A stretch of DNA of 5,203 nt, taken from Candidatus Zixiibacteriota bacterium. Its GTDB lineage: Bacteria > Zixibacteria > MSB-5A5 > CAIYYT01. The stretch covers positions 1 to 5,203 of the forward strand of contig CAUJJY010000255.1 in the NCBI GenBank assembly GCA_963205155.1, given 5' to 3'. Below the pieces are notes generated by a model. That model did not search any database. It saw only the letters and a list, made by a program, of their open reading frames with translations, and was not told the origin of the DNA. Below are positions 1 through 5,203 of the stretch, in pieces (position 1 is the first letter of the stretch; every line of letters begins with the position of its first letter). The translations under genes and the position numbers were made by a program.

Positions 1-1
1 G

Positions 2-310
2 TTCCTGCGCTATTATCTCGACAAAGGCATTCTCGAGAAGGATCCTTTCGTTTCGATTGACCAGATCGGTGTCGGCTCGCTTGTCAAGATCGCCTTCGAA
101 AAGGGCCGCTCCGTCAAACCGCATCTCAAAGTAGGTATCTGCGGCGAACACGGCGGCGACCCCGATTCGATCGGATTCTGCCACAAAGTCGGACTGAATT
201 ACGTGTCCTGTTCGCCGTTCCGGGTTCCGATTGCACGCCTTGCCGCGGCGCAAGCGGTGATACTTGAGAAGCAGGGCAAGGAAGCTTCGAAGCAGTCCGC
301 GTCGGCTTAA
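2..310 (+). CDS. ppdK: Pyruvate, phosphate dikinase, C-terminal end (5' partial)
   Basis: The last 102 codons of pyruvate, phosphate dikinase, the cytoplasmic enzyme that interconverts pyruvate + ATP + Pi and PEP + AMP + PPi. The visible part is the end of the C-terminal PEP/pyruvate-binding TIM-barrel domain. The diagnostic block GICGEHGGDP lies at residues 45-54 of the fragment, and its Cys47 corresponds to the family's catalytic acid/base cysteine. It is followed by GLNYVSCSPFRVPIARLAAA (residues 64-83), typical of PPDK; PEP synthase and PTS enzyme I have different sequences here. A short polar tail, rich in Lys and Ser, follows the conserved end. The gene begins outside the window, so the ATP-grasp and phosphohistidine domains are not seen. 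It ends at TAA 308-310 with a strong intrinsic terminator 17 bases later, so it is the last efficiently transcribed gene of its unit. Identification is secure; intactness of the rest is unknown. Confidence 0.97.
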   Translation, partial: FLRYYLDKGILEKDPFVSIDQIGVGSLVKIAFEKGRSVKPHLKVGICGEHGGDPDSIGFCHKVGLNYVSCSPFRVPIARLAAAQAVILEKQGKEASKQSASA

Positions 311-327
311 GAGAAATCGTTCTGCAG

Positions 328-360
328 GGCAGGTCTCCTCAAGAGACCTGCCTTTTTGTT
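328..360 (+). terminator. Intrinsic terminator of ppdK
   Basis: A perfect 10-bp stem pairs GGCAGGTCTC (328-337) with GAGACCTGCC (343-352) around a 5-base CTCAA loop. It is followed directly by TTTTTGTT (353-360). This is a classical rho-independent terminator, 17 bases after the ppdK stop codon. Confidence 0.95.
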
Positions 361-373
361 AGGTAGAAAACTC

Positions 374-574
374 ATGTTCACCTTCCTCCTCTGGCTCATC
401 CTCCTGATCCTCTGTTGGCCCCTGGCCCTACTTGCGCTAATTCTCTATCCCTTTGTCTGGCTCCTTATGCTTCCATTCCGGCTCCTTGGAGTCGCCGTCG
501 AAGGCGTGTTTGCAGTTCTGAAAGCAATAATCATGTTGCCGGCACGAGTATTATCGGGCCCCTCTGGGAAATAG
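374..574 (+). CDS. Small hydrophobic membrane protein, unknown function
   Basis: Encodes 66 residues from ATG 374. An in-frame TTG at 356 would add six residues, but it lies in the terminator T-run and is unlikely. Residues 1-34 are almost entirely Leu/Ile/Trp/Phe/Ala with prolines at 16, 26 and 34, fitting one or two kinked membrane segments. Residues 35-60 are less hydrophobic and could form an amphipathic membrane-surface helix. Two similar motifs, LPFRLLG (33-39) and LPARVLSG (55-62), suggest an internal duplication. The Shine-Dalgarno is weak (AGG at 361-363, 10 bases before the ATG). There is no obvious promoter between the ppdK terminator and the start, so expression may depend on read-through. 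The orderly membrane-like composition over the whole frame argues for a real gene. I do not recognise a named family, and the function is unknown. Confidence 0.65.
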   Translation: MFTFLLWLILLILCWPLALLALILYPFVWLLMLPFRLLGVAVEGVFAVLKAIIMLPARVLSGPSGK

Positions 575-608
575 GTCGGAGTGTGTAGTCGTCGCATTTA
601 TCGCCCCC

Positions 609-637
609 TTGACGTTCCAACTCCATTTTCTTAACTT
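609..637 (+). promoter_or_regulatory. Weak candidate promoter for the PrpD-like gene
   Basis: TTGACG (609-614) matches the sigma-70 -35 consensus at five of six positions. A 17-base spacer leads to TAACTT (632-637), which matches the -10 consensus at only three of six. Transcription would begin near 644, leaving a leader of about 30 bases that includes the ribosome binding site before ATG 677. The spacing is good but the -10 is poor. Confidence 0.3.
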
Positions 638-667
638 CACCAGCCAATGATGAACTCTTACAAAATT

Positions 668-671
668 GAGG
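668..671 (+). promoter_or_regulatory. Ribosome binding site deciding the PrpD-like start
   Basis: GAGG sits 5 bases before ATG 677. The earlier in-frame ATGs at 647 and 650 have no purine-rich Shine-Dalgarno before them; the preceding bases are pyrimidine-rich. This favours 677 as the start. Confidence 0.65.
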
Positions 672-676
672 ATACT

Positions 677-2269
677 ATGGACAAAAGCGTTTCCCAAAGA
701 CTCGCCGACTGGGTCTACAATCTGAAATATGAAGACATCCCGCCCCACGTCATTGAATCCGCCACACGCATCCTGCTTGATGCAATGGCTTGTTGTCTCG
801 GCGGTTATCACTCGCATGACGCCAAGGTCGTGCGCAAAGTCATCGACGCACTCGGCGGCACACCCGAGTCAACGATTCTCGGTTCAAACAAGAAAACGAA
901 CAGCTACAACGCCGCACTGATGAATGCTATCCAGACGCGTTCGATGGATTACAATGACATCTACTGGAAGGAAGATCCTTCGCACCCGTCCGACATTATC
1001 CCCGCCGCCATCGCACTCGGTGAACGCGAAGATCGTAGCGGCAAAGATCTGCTGATGGCAATCGTCATCGGCCACGAAATTGAAATGCGTATGTGCGAGT
1101 TTGCTCATCCGGGCATTCGTGAAAGAGGCTGGCACCATGCGACACTGACCGCCTTTGTTTCGCCGCTTTCGGCAGGCAAGATGCTCGGCCTCACTGCCGA
1201 CCAACTGATGCACGCGATCGCCATCTCGGGTTGTCGCTCATTCACTCCCGGAGCCATTGCGGCAGGGAAGCTGTCGATGATGAAGAACACCGCCGATCCG
1301 CTGGCGACACATGCCGGCGTTATTTCGGCTCTGCTTGCCAAGGAAGGCTACACCGGAACAATCGAGATCTTCGAAGGCAAGGAAGGCCTTTACAAAGTCC
1401 TTGGCGGCAACTTCGAAACCGAAGTCCTCTTCAATGGTCTCGGCACCGACTGGCGCGTACCGGATATTGCCTACAAGGCATTCCCGACCGAGTATCTCAC
1501 TCAATCGCCCGTGACTGCCGCCCTGAAGCTCATCAAAGAGAAAAACGTCACCTGGGATCAAATCGAAGAAGTCACGGTCTACACGATACATCGCGCTGTT
1601 GATATTCTCGCTGACCCCAGCAAGTACCATCCGAAGGAAAAGGAAACCGCCGATCACTCAATGCCGTACTGCGTCGGTGCCGCAATCATGGATCGCATGG
1701 TTACGCCGCTTCAGTTCTTGCCGGAGCGCATTGCCGATCCGACTTTGATTGACTTCATTCAGAAGATCAAAGTCCTGGCTGATGACGAACTTGAGGCGCG
1801 CTTCCCGAAGGTCCAGCCTTCGCGCGTCGATCTGAAACTCAAGACCGGCGAGATGCTTTCGCAGTCCGTCGACTATGCCCAGGGCGACCCGCGCGAGCCG
1901 ATGTCCGATCAGGATCTGATGGACAAATTCTACGGTCTTACCAAGCCATATATGAGTGACACACAGCGCGCTAAGATCGCAGCCAATATTCGCAATCTGG
2001 AAAACATCAAGAAGATCGATCAGTTCGTCGCGAGTATGGTGATGCCGGGAACCGGCAAACCTACCAAGGTCGCAGCCAAGGTCAAGCCCTCGCAAAAAGC
2101 GAATACGAAAAAAGCGACTCCTGCGAAGAAAGCCGTCGGCAAATCAAAGCCCAAAGCCAAATCGAATGCTAAACCGAAAGTTAAGACGGCAAAGAAAACT
2201 GCGGTCAAAACAAAGCCGACCGCAAAGAGAACTTCGAAGCAAAAAGCGCGTCCGAAGCGTAAGAAGTAA
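677..2269 (+). CDS. MmgE/PrpD family protein with lysine-rich C-terminal tail
   Basis: 530 residues from ATG 677, chosen for its GAGG site and because family proteins normally begin just before a LADWV-like segment (here residues 9-13). ATG 647 would add ten residues. Residues 1 to about 455 form an MmgE/PrpD domain, the fold of 2-methylcitrate dehydratase, cis-aconitate decarboxylase and iminodisuccinate epimerase. Landmarks are LLDAMACCLGGY (33-44), MDYNDIYW with HPSD (90-97, 103-106), GWHHATLTAF (151-160), SMMKNTADPLATHAG (200-214), FPTEYLTQSP (269-278) and TADHSMPYCVGAA (325-337). His103, His153/154 and Lys203 are candidate active-site residues by analogy with cis-aconitate decarboxylase. 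The E272-Y-L-T-Q segment resembles the E-F-H-S-Q of PrpD but has Leu where PrpD has His, so the substrate may differ. No prpB or prpC lies nearby, so a role in the methylcitrate cycle is not supported. Residues 461-530 (bases 2057-2266) are a disordered basic tail with 26 Lys, 3 Arg and no Asp or Glu, like histone H1 or AlgP tails. Fold assignment is firm; the reaction is unknown. Confidence 0.93.
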   Translation: MDKSVSQRLADWVYNLKYEDIPPHVIESATRILLDAMACCLGGYHSHDAKVVRKVIDALGGTPESTILGSNKKTNSYNAALMNAIQTRSMDYNDIYWKEDPSHPSDIIPAAIALGEREDRSGKDLLMAIVIGHEIEMRMCEFAHPGIRERGWHHATLTAFVSPLSAGKMLGLTADQLMHAIAISGCRSFTPGAIAAGKLSMMKNTADPLATHAGVISALLAKEGYTGTIEIFEGKEGLYKVLGGNFETEVLFNGLGTDWRVPDIAYKAFPTEYLTQSPVTAALKLIKEKNVTWDQIEEVTVYTIHRAVDILADPSKYHPKEKETADHSMPYCVGAAIMDRMVTPLQFLPERIADPTLIDFIQKIKVLADDELEARFPKVQPSRVDLKLKTGEMLSQSVDYAQGDPREPMSDQDLMDKFYGLTKPYMSDTQRAKIAANIRNLENIKKIDQFVASMVMPGTGKPTKVAAKVKPSQKANTKKATPAKKAVGKSKPKAKSNAKPKVKTAKKTAVKTKPTAKRTSKQKARPKRKK

Positions 2270-2290
2270 AATTGTAGACTAGCTTGCTAT

Positions 2291-2322
2291 TACAATTGTA
2301 GGGGCGCAGCATGCTGCGCCCC
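2291..2322. repeat. Two abutting perfect palindromes in a convergent gap
   Basis: TACAATTGTA (2291-2300) is a perfect 10-base palindrome. It abuts a perfect 22-base palindrome (2301-2322) whose arms are GGGGCGCAGC and its exact complement around a central AT. The GC-rich part can fold on either strand as a 9-bp stem with a CATG loop. It lies between the convergent stops at 2269 and 2358. No T-run follows on either strand, so it is not a standard intrinsic terminator. It could still stall RNA polymerase, protect mRNA 3' ends, or be one copy of a dispersed REP-like repeat. I recall similar 'GTAGGGGCGCAGC...' palindromes recurring in other bacterial genomes, but copy number cannot be judged from one window. 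Confidence 0.6.
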
Positions 2323-2357
2323 TGCTGTTACGAAAGTGCGGGATTGACGCAAGAGCG

Positions 2358-3854
2358 TTATGGCAGCTTTTCTCCAACAACGGTTTTCAGCTTGTTGCCC
2401 TTAATGAATCGTGTATTAGAATCAGTACGATTGATGATTCCCAACACATCGATCGATACCGGCGTTGGATACTTCTGCGCGAACTGATCTAACGTCATCG
2501 GTTCATTCAACGTGACGATCTTCAATTTCCATGGCTGAACCGCCAGTGCATTAGCGTCAGTCAATTTGGCAAAACTCTTAACGGAATTTACGGCTGCCTG
2601 CTCGTTCGCACCCCAGCCGGCTGCCGTGCCGTAGCCGAGAATTTGGTATACTTTGCCATCGTAAGCATAGAAATAGGCTATGCCGCGTAACTCGCCGCTC
2701 TCGGTAGTCACACTGAATCGGCCCCACGACGCGGGAATTCCGTTCACGTTTGCCGATTGGCGGCCGCTTGCGCCGATACCCTGCTGGCCGAAGAACGCAT
2801 TGGCAGCTTCACTGTGTGAACTCCCATCCGCCAGCGTCAACTGAATCATGGCGTCCTGCTTTTCGTTTATACCAACGACGCCCTGCATTTGATTGGCAGT
2901 GCGCCATCCCTGTGGAAACTCGTAACGAAATTTGAAATCGGGATGCAGGAAGAGATTTTCTTTGAAATATCCATGACGCGGATTTTCACCGAAGATTATC
3001 CCGTCAATCATTCCCAGATATCTCTCGCGATTGATTTCACTACCTGTGGCAATAGTCATCGTGTCAAGTTGCCCCAGGATGTTCTGAGCCCGGTTGCCCG
3101 GATTCGGGTGTGTCGACAACCACTCCGGAACATCGCTTCCACCAGCCGCTTGAGTTACCCCGTCAAGCATTTCCATCACACCAACCAGCTCCCGCGGATC
3201 TTCATTAATCCTGCTCATATAGCGAAGGCCAAGCGCATCAGCCTCGGTTTCGTCATCGCGTCCGAACTTCAAAAATAGCAGGCCAAGACCCTGTCCGGCT
3301 GCGTCTGCATATCGCTGTAGGCGCGGTTCAAGCAGAGTCGAAACGCCCAAGCCGATTTGCGTAATCTGCGCTGTGCTCATCTGCACAACTGAATGCTTCC
3401 CGGTTACATGCCCGATTTCGTGACCGACGACACCCGCCAGCTCGGCCTCGCTGTTGAGATAGGCGAGAATGCCGCGCGTTACATAGATGAATCCTCCGGG
3501 TACGGCAAAGGCGTTCACCGCCGGATCATCGACAACCTTAAAGCTCCAGGGCAAATTCGGGCGTTCGCCCTGTGCCGCCATTTTCAATCCCAGATCGCTG
3601 ACATACTTTTGCAGAGCAGGATTAGGATAAAGACCCATCTGTGCGGTAATCTGCTTGTCAGCATCCTGACCAATCGCAATTTCTCGTGACTCGCTGATCA
3701 TGTTGAACTGCCGCTTGCCGGTTGCCGCGTTAGTTGCGCAACCGTTAATCATTGCCGCCGTGCTTGCTATTGACGCAAGTAACAGCGCCAGTAATCCAAA
3801 TCTCAGGAAATAACGCAAATTTCTGCGACGAACTTTCGATCTCAAAACATCCAT
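2358..3854 (-). CDS. Secreted M48 zinc metalloprotease, putative lipoprotein
   Basis: 498 residues from ATG 3854, preceded by GGTGA (3859-3863) at 4 bases. The N-terminus has an Arg/Lys-rich region (5-18), a hydrophobic stretch (19-36) and a possible lipobox ending in Cys39 (MINGC), so it is probably a lipid-anchored envelope protein facing the periplasm. The M48 peptidase domain spans about 50-270. HEIGH at 145-149 supplies two zinc-binding His and the catalytic Glu146. E202-T-E-A-D206 fits the EXXAD motif giving the third zinc ligand. HPNPGNR (249-255) matches the conserved HP...R motif. Residues 308-430 form a second domain starting FRYEFPQGWR. Residues 443-494 resemble the degenerate LysM-like end seen in many secreted M48 proteases (V447-TLNEPMTLDQFAQKYPT). 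All catalytic residues are present, so it should be active. A role in clearing misfolded envelope proteins, as for BepA/LoiP, is inferred from the family. The length exceeds that of BepA-type proteins without TPRs because of the two added domains. Confidence 0.95.
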   Translation of the reverse strand: MDVLRSKVRRRNLRYFLRFGLLALLLASIASTAAMINGCATNAATGKRQFNMISESREIAIGQDADKQITAQMGLYPNPALQKYVSDLGLKMAAQGERPNLPWSFKVVDDPAVNAFAVPGGFIYVTRGILAYLNSEAELAGVVGHEIGHVTGKHSVVQMSTAQITQIGLGVSTLLEPRLQRYADAAGQGLGLLFLKFGRDDETEADALGLRYMSRINEDPRELVGVMEMLDGVTQAAGGSDVPEWLSTHPNPGNRAQNILGQLDTMTIATGSEINRERYLGMIDGIIFGENPRHGYFKENLFLHPDFKFRYEFPQGWRTANQMQGVVGINEKQDAMIQLTLADGSSHSEAANAFFGQQGIGASGRQSANVNGIPASWGRFSVTTESGELRGIAYFYAYDGKVYQILGYGTAAGWGANEQAAVNSVKSFAKLTDANALAVQPWKLKIVTLNEPMTLDQFAQKYPTPVSIDVLGIINRTDSNTRFIKGNKLKTVVGEKLP

Positions 3855-3898
3855 ATTTTCACCATTGTGTTAGGGGTACACGATCCACATGTCTACAT

Positions 3899-3928
3899 TT
3901 AATACGCATGGTTTGCAGCAATTGCCAA
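3899..3928 (-). promoter_or_regulatory. Candidate promoter for the M48 protease gene
   Basis: Reading the - strand, TTGGCA (3928-3923) is followed after 18 bases by TATTAA (3904-3899). Each hexamer matches the sigma-70 consensus at four of six or better. Transcription would start near 3892, giving a leader of about 37 bases before ATG 3854. It lies entirely between the antiporter stop and the protease start, so the protease may have its own transcript. Confidence 0.35.
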
Positions 3929-3944
3929 TCTATTATTTCCGAGA

Positions 3945-5144
3945 TCAGTCCCCGGCAACCGACTGTGGCGGCTGAACCGTACTGATATGCGGCGTATCGA
4001 AACTTGGAGGCGGTATCCGCAGGACAAAACCGGGAATCAGCGTGTTCGCCAGAGTATAAATGATCAATCCGCCGAAAATATTGCCGCTGACTTCAAAGGT
4101 ATCTCGCAGGATCCCCGCAATGACCAGCGTAAACACAAGTGTCGGCAACATCGCAACACCGATGCGCAATCCACCGACGAATGATTCCTTCAGGGCGATC
4201 CGGCGATGAACACATATCCAAAACAAGCGCACGGGGATCATGATTGCCAAAAACGCGCCTCCCGTGAAGAGCGCCGCAACCGAAAAATCCTCGCGATTGA
4301 GATGGAGTCCGGCATTGAAGAAATAGAATGGTACGAACACCGAAGCGAACAACTCGACCGCATGCAGCATCTGTTCGGAGGCCATGGCCGGAAGTTCTTC
4401 GCGAAATCTCTGCGCCGCCACACCGGCTACGAACGCGCCGACGAGATAGTAGACACCCAATTCACGGGTGACGAAAGCGCAGACCACCGCCAGCATCAGC
4501 AAGAATGCAAATTCAGAACGCGGCGCATAAGGGAGGAGGACCTTGGCAAAAAACTTCAACAACAACGGCAGTATCGCAATCAAGCCGATTAACACCAGCA
4601 ACGACACTGAAAAACGCGTCGCCGTCGAAGACTGCACAACCGCGAAGAGTGCCGCCAGTGCCACCAGTTCGATTGCGATGACCTTGGTTCGCACCCAGAA
4701 TCGTTCGCGCTCGTCGAGGTGCAGAGCTTTGAGAGAATCGAGAATGAACCCGGCCGAAGGCGTCAACAACGCCAGCGCCACTAAAACCGCAGGACGTACC
4801 GGTAAGTCAAAAACCAGCATGGCGGCATAACTAATCGCCGCCAATCCTACCAGGTGAAATCCAATATACTGCAGCAAGATCCATGCATGCGATCGCAATT
4901 CGGCAAAGTTAATCTCCAAACCGGCAAACAGAAAGAGCGACACAATGCCAAAAGTCGCCAGCAGGCCGATTGTGTTGTCGTGCGCAAATAGCGACAGGCC
5001 AACTCCCGCCCCTAATCCTAAAAACACGCAGGTAATTGCCGAAGGTAGTCGGAAACGCTGCAAGAATCGCGGGAGCACGAACAGCGCAAACAGCAGAACG
5101 ATGTAGATCAACTCGGAGTTCTTGAATTGTGCCAGCGATTCCAT
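3945..5144 (-). CDS. CPA2-type cation/proton antiporter (membrane domain only)
   Basis: 399 residues, about 12-13 hydrophobic segments from residue 12 to 374, then a short proline-containing tail (376-399). It should exchange Na+ or K+ for H+ across the inner membrane. Family signs are FLFAGLEINFAELR (71-84), LLTPSAGFILDSL (126-138) in the discontinuous-helix region, FVPFYFFNAGLHLN (270-283) and GLRIGVAMLPTLVFTLVIAG (325-344). There is no C-terminal RCK/TrkA-N domain, so it is the transport core without the usual KefB/KefC regulatory part. Where NapA-like members have the acidic pair Asp-Asp, this protein appears to have Ile158-Glu159 in KVIAIELVALAALFAVV (154-170). The start at ATG 5144 is supported by AAAGGAG six bases upstream. 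The protease gene follows 90 bases downstream on the same strand with no intrinsic terminator between them, so read-through is possible. Family is firm; ion specificity is unknown. Confidence 0.92.
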   Translation of the reverse strand: MESLAQFKNSELIYIVLLFALFVLPRFLQRFRLPSAITCVFLGLGAGVGLSLFAHDNTIGLLATFGIVSLFLFAGLEINFAELRSHAWILLQYIGFHLVGLAAISYAAMLVFDLPVRPAVLVALALLTPSAGFILDSLKALHLDERERFWVRTKVIAIELVALAALFAVVQSSTATRFSVSLLVLIGLIAILPLLLKFFAKVLLPYAPRSEFAFLLMLAVVCAFVTRELGVYYLVGAFVAGVAAQRFREELPAMASEQMLHAVELFASVFVPFYFFNAGLHLNREDFSVAALFTGGAFLAIMIPVRLFWICVHRRIALKESFVGGLRIGVAMLPTLVFTLVIAGILRDTFEVSGNIFGGLIIYTLANTLIPGFVLRIPPPSFDTPHISTVQPPQSVAGD

Positions 5145-5203
5145 TAGGAACTCCTTTGACTAAGTAGCCGGGAATTGCGTCGGTATCGCAAAACTATCGT
5201 GAT
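5145..5203 (-). other. Short end region, possibly the 3' end of another - strand gene
   Basis: Two - strand frames are open from the window edge. One ends at TAG 5162-5160 and reads FAIPTQFPAT before the stop. The other ends at TAA 5146-5144, overlapping the antiporter ATG by one base (TAATG). Neither can be confirmed in under 20 codons. No convincing promoter or terminator is visible here. If a gene does end here, the antiporter and protease belong to a longer operon. Confidence 0.2.
5151..5157 (-). promoter_or_regulatory. Strong ribosome binding site of the antiporter gene
   Basis: On the - strand, AAAGGAG (5157-5151) lies 6 bases before ATG 5144. It is the best Shine-Dalgarno in the window and fixes the start. 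Confidence 0.85.

Noticed and set aside
356..373. TTG at 356 as an alternative start of the small membrane protein
   Set aside because: It lies inside the terminator T-run with the stem loop just before it, so no accessible ribosome binding site exists.
1214..1221. GCGATCGC octamer (also at 4889-4896), resembling the cyanobacterial HIP1 element
   Set aside because: Only two copies, both inside coding sequence; the first is simply Ala-Ile-Ala codons. This is not enough to suggest HIP1 enrichment or a cyanobacterial host.
1231..1602. Second + strand frame of 123 residues inside the PrpD-like gene
   Set aside because: Arg/Ser/His-rich composition typical of a shifted frame of a GC-moderate gene; no ribosome binding site or family motif.
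551..1657. Several antisense frames opposite the PrpD-like gene (551-817, 884-1213, 1105-1341, 1238-1657)
   Set aside because: They lie opposite a clearly conserved gene, have no recognisable domains, and their amino-acid mix is what is expected from the complement of its codons.
1658..2208. Antisense frames of 145 and 62 residues, the latter hydrophobic
   Set aside because: The hydrophobic one is the reverse reading of the Lys/Ala-rich tail codons (AAG/AAA read as CTT/TTT). Neither has independent support.
2273..2295. Bulged hairpin (TTGTA with TACAA, inner TAGC-TT-GCTA) just after the PrpD-like stop
   Set aside because: Short, AT-rich and interrupted stem with no T-run; too weak to call a terminator.
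2889..3278. 129-residue + strand frame opposite the M48 protease
   Set aside because: Covers conserved protease codons on the other strand and shows no motif or start signal; treated as a shadow.
4206..4592. 128-residue, very polar + strand frame opposite the antiporter
   Set aside because: Gln/Arg/Glu/His-rich sequence is the expected complement of Leu/Ala/Phe-rich membrane codons.
1..5203. CRISPR arrays, tRNA/rRNA genes, transposases, toxin-antitoxin or phage-defence modules
   Set aside because: Looked for on both strands and not seen; all long stretches are explained by the five protein genes and short gaps, none of which exceeds about 110 bases.

Overview
The window is ordinary bacterial chromosome of moderate GC, with no phage, IS, CRISPR or RNA gene visible. 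A membrane-anchored secreted M48 protease with a plausible lipobox suggests a diderm (Gram-negative-type) bacterium. The phylum cannot be fixed from this sequence; the lysine-rich protein tail and the intergenic palindromes would suit one of the less-studied environmental lineages, but that is inference only.

Left part, + strand: the window opens in the last 102 codons of pyruvate, phosphate dikinase (ppdK, to 310), closed by a textbook intrinsic terminator (328-360). A 66-residue, very hydrophobic small protein (374-574) starts just past the terminator T-run. After a roughly 100-base gap with a weak candidate promoter comes an MmgE/PrpD-family protein (677-2269) that carries an unusual 70-residue lysine-rich tail with no acidic residues.

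Middle: the PrpD-like gene and the next gene converge on an 88-base gap (2270-2357). This gap holds two abutting perfect palindromes (10 and 22 bases).

Right part, - strand: a secreted M48 zinc metalloprotease (2358-3854) lies downstream of a CPA2-type cation/proton antiporter (3945-5144), in the same direction and 90 bases apart. The antiporter has a strong ribosome binding site. The gap between the two contains a plausible promoter for the protease, so they may be co-transcribed, separately transcribed, or both. The last 43-59 bases may hold the 3' end of another - strand gene.

The genes do not form one recognisable pathway: PEP/pyruvate interconversion, a dehydratase-like enzyme of unknown substrate, envelope proteolysis and ion homeostasis. 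No complete new system is evident. The points most worth following up are the histone-H1-like tail on the PrpD-fold enzyme, the replacement of the usual acidic pair in the antiporter, the small membrane protein directly after a terminator, and the intergenic palindrome.
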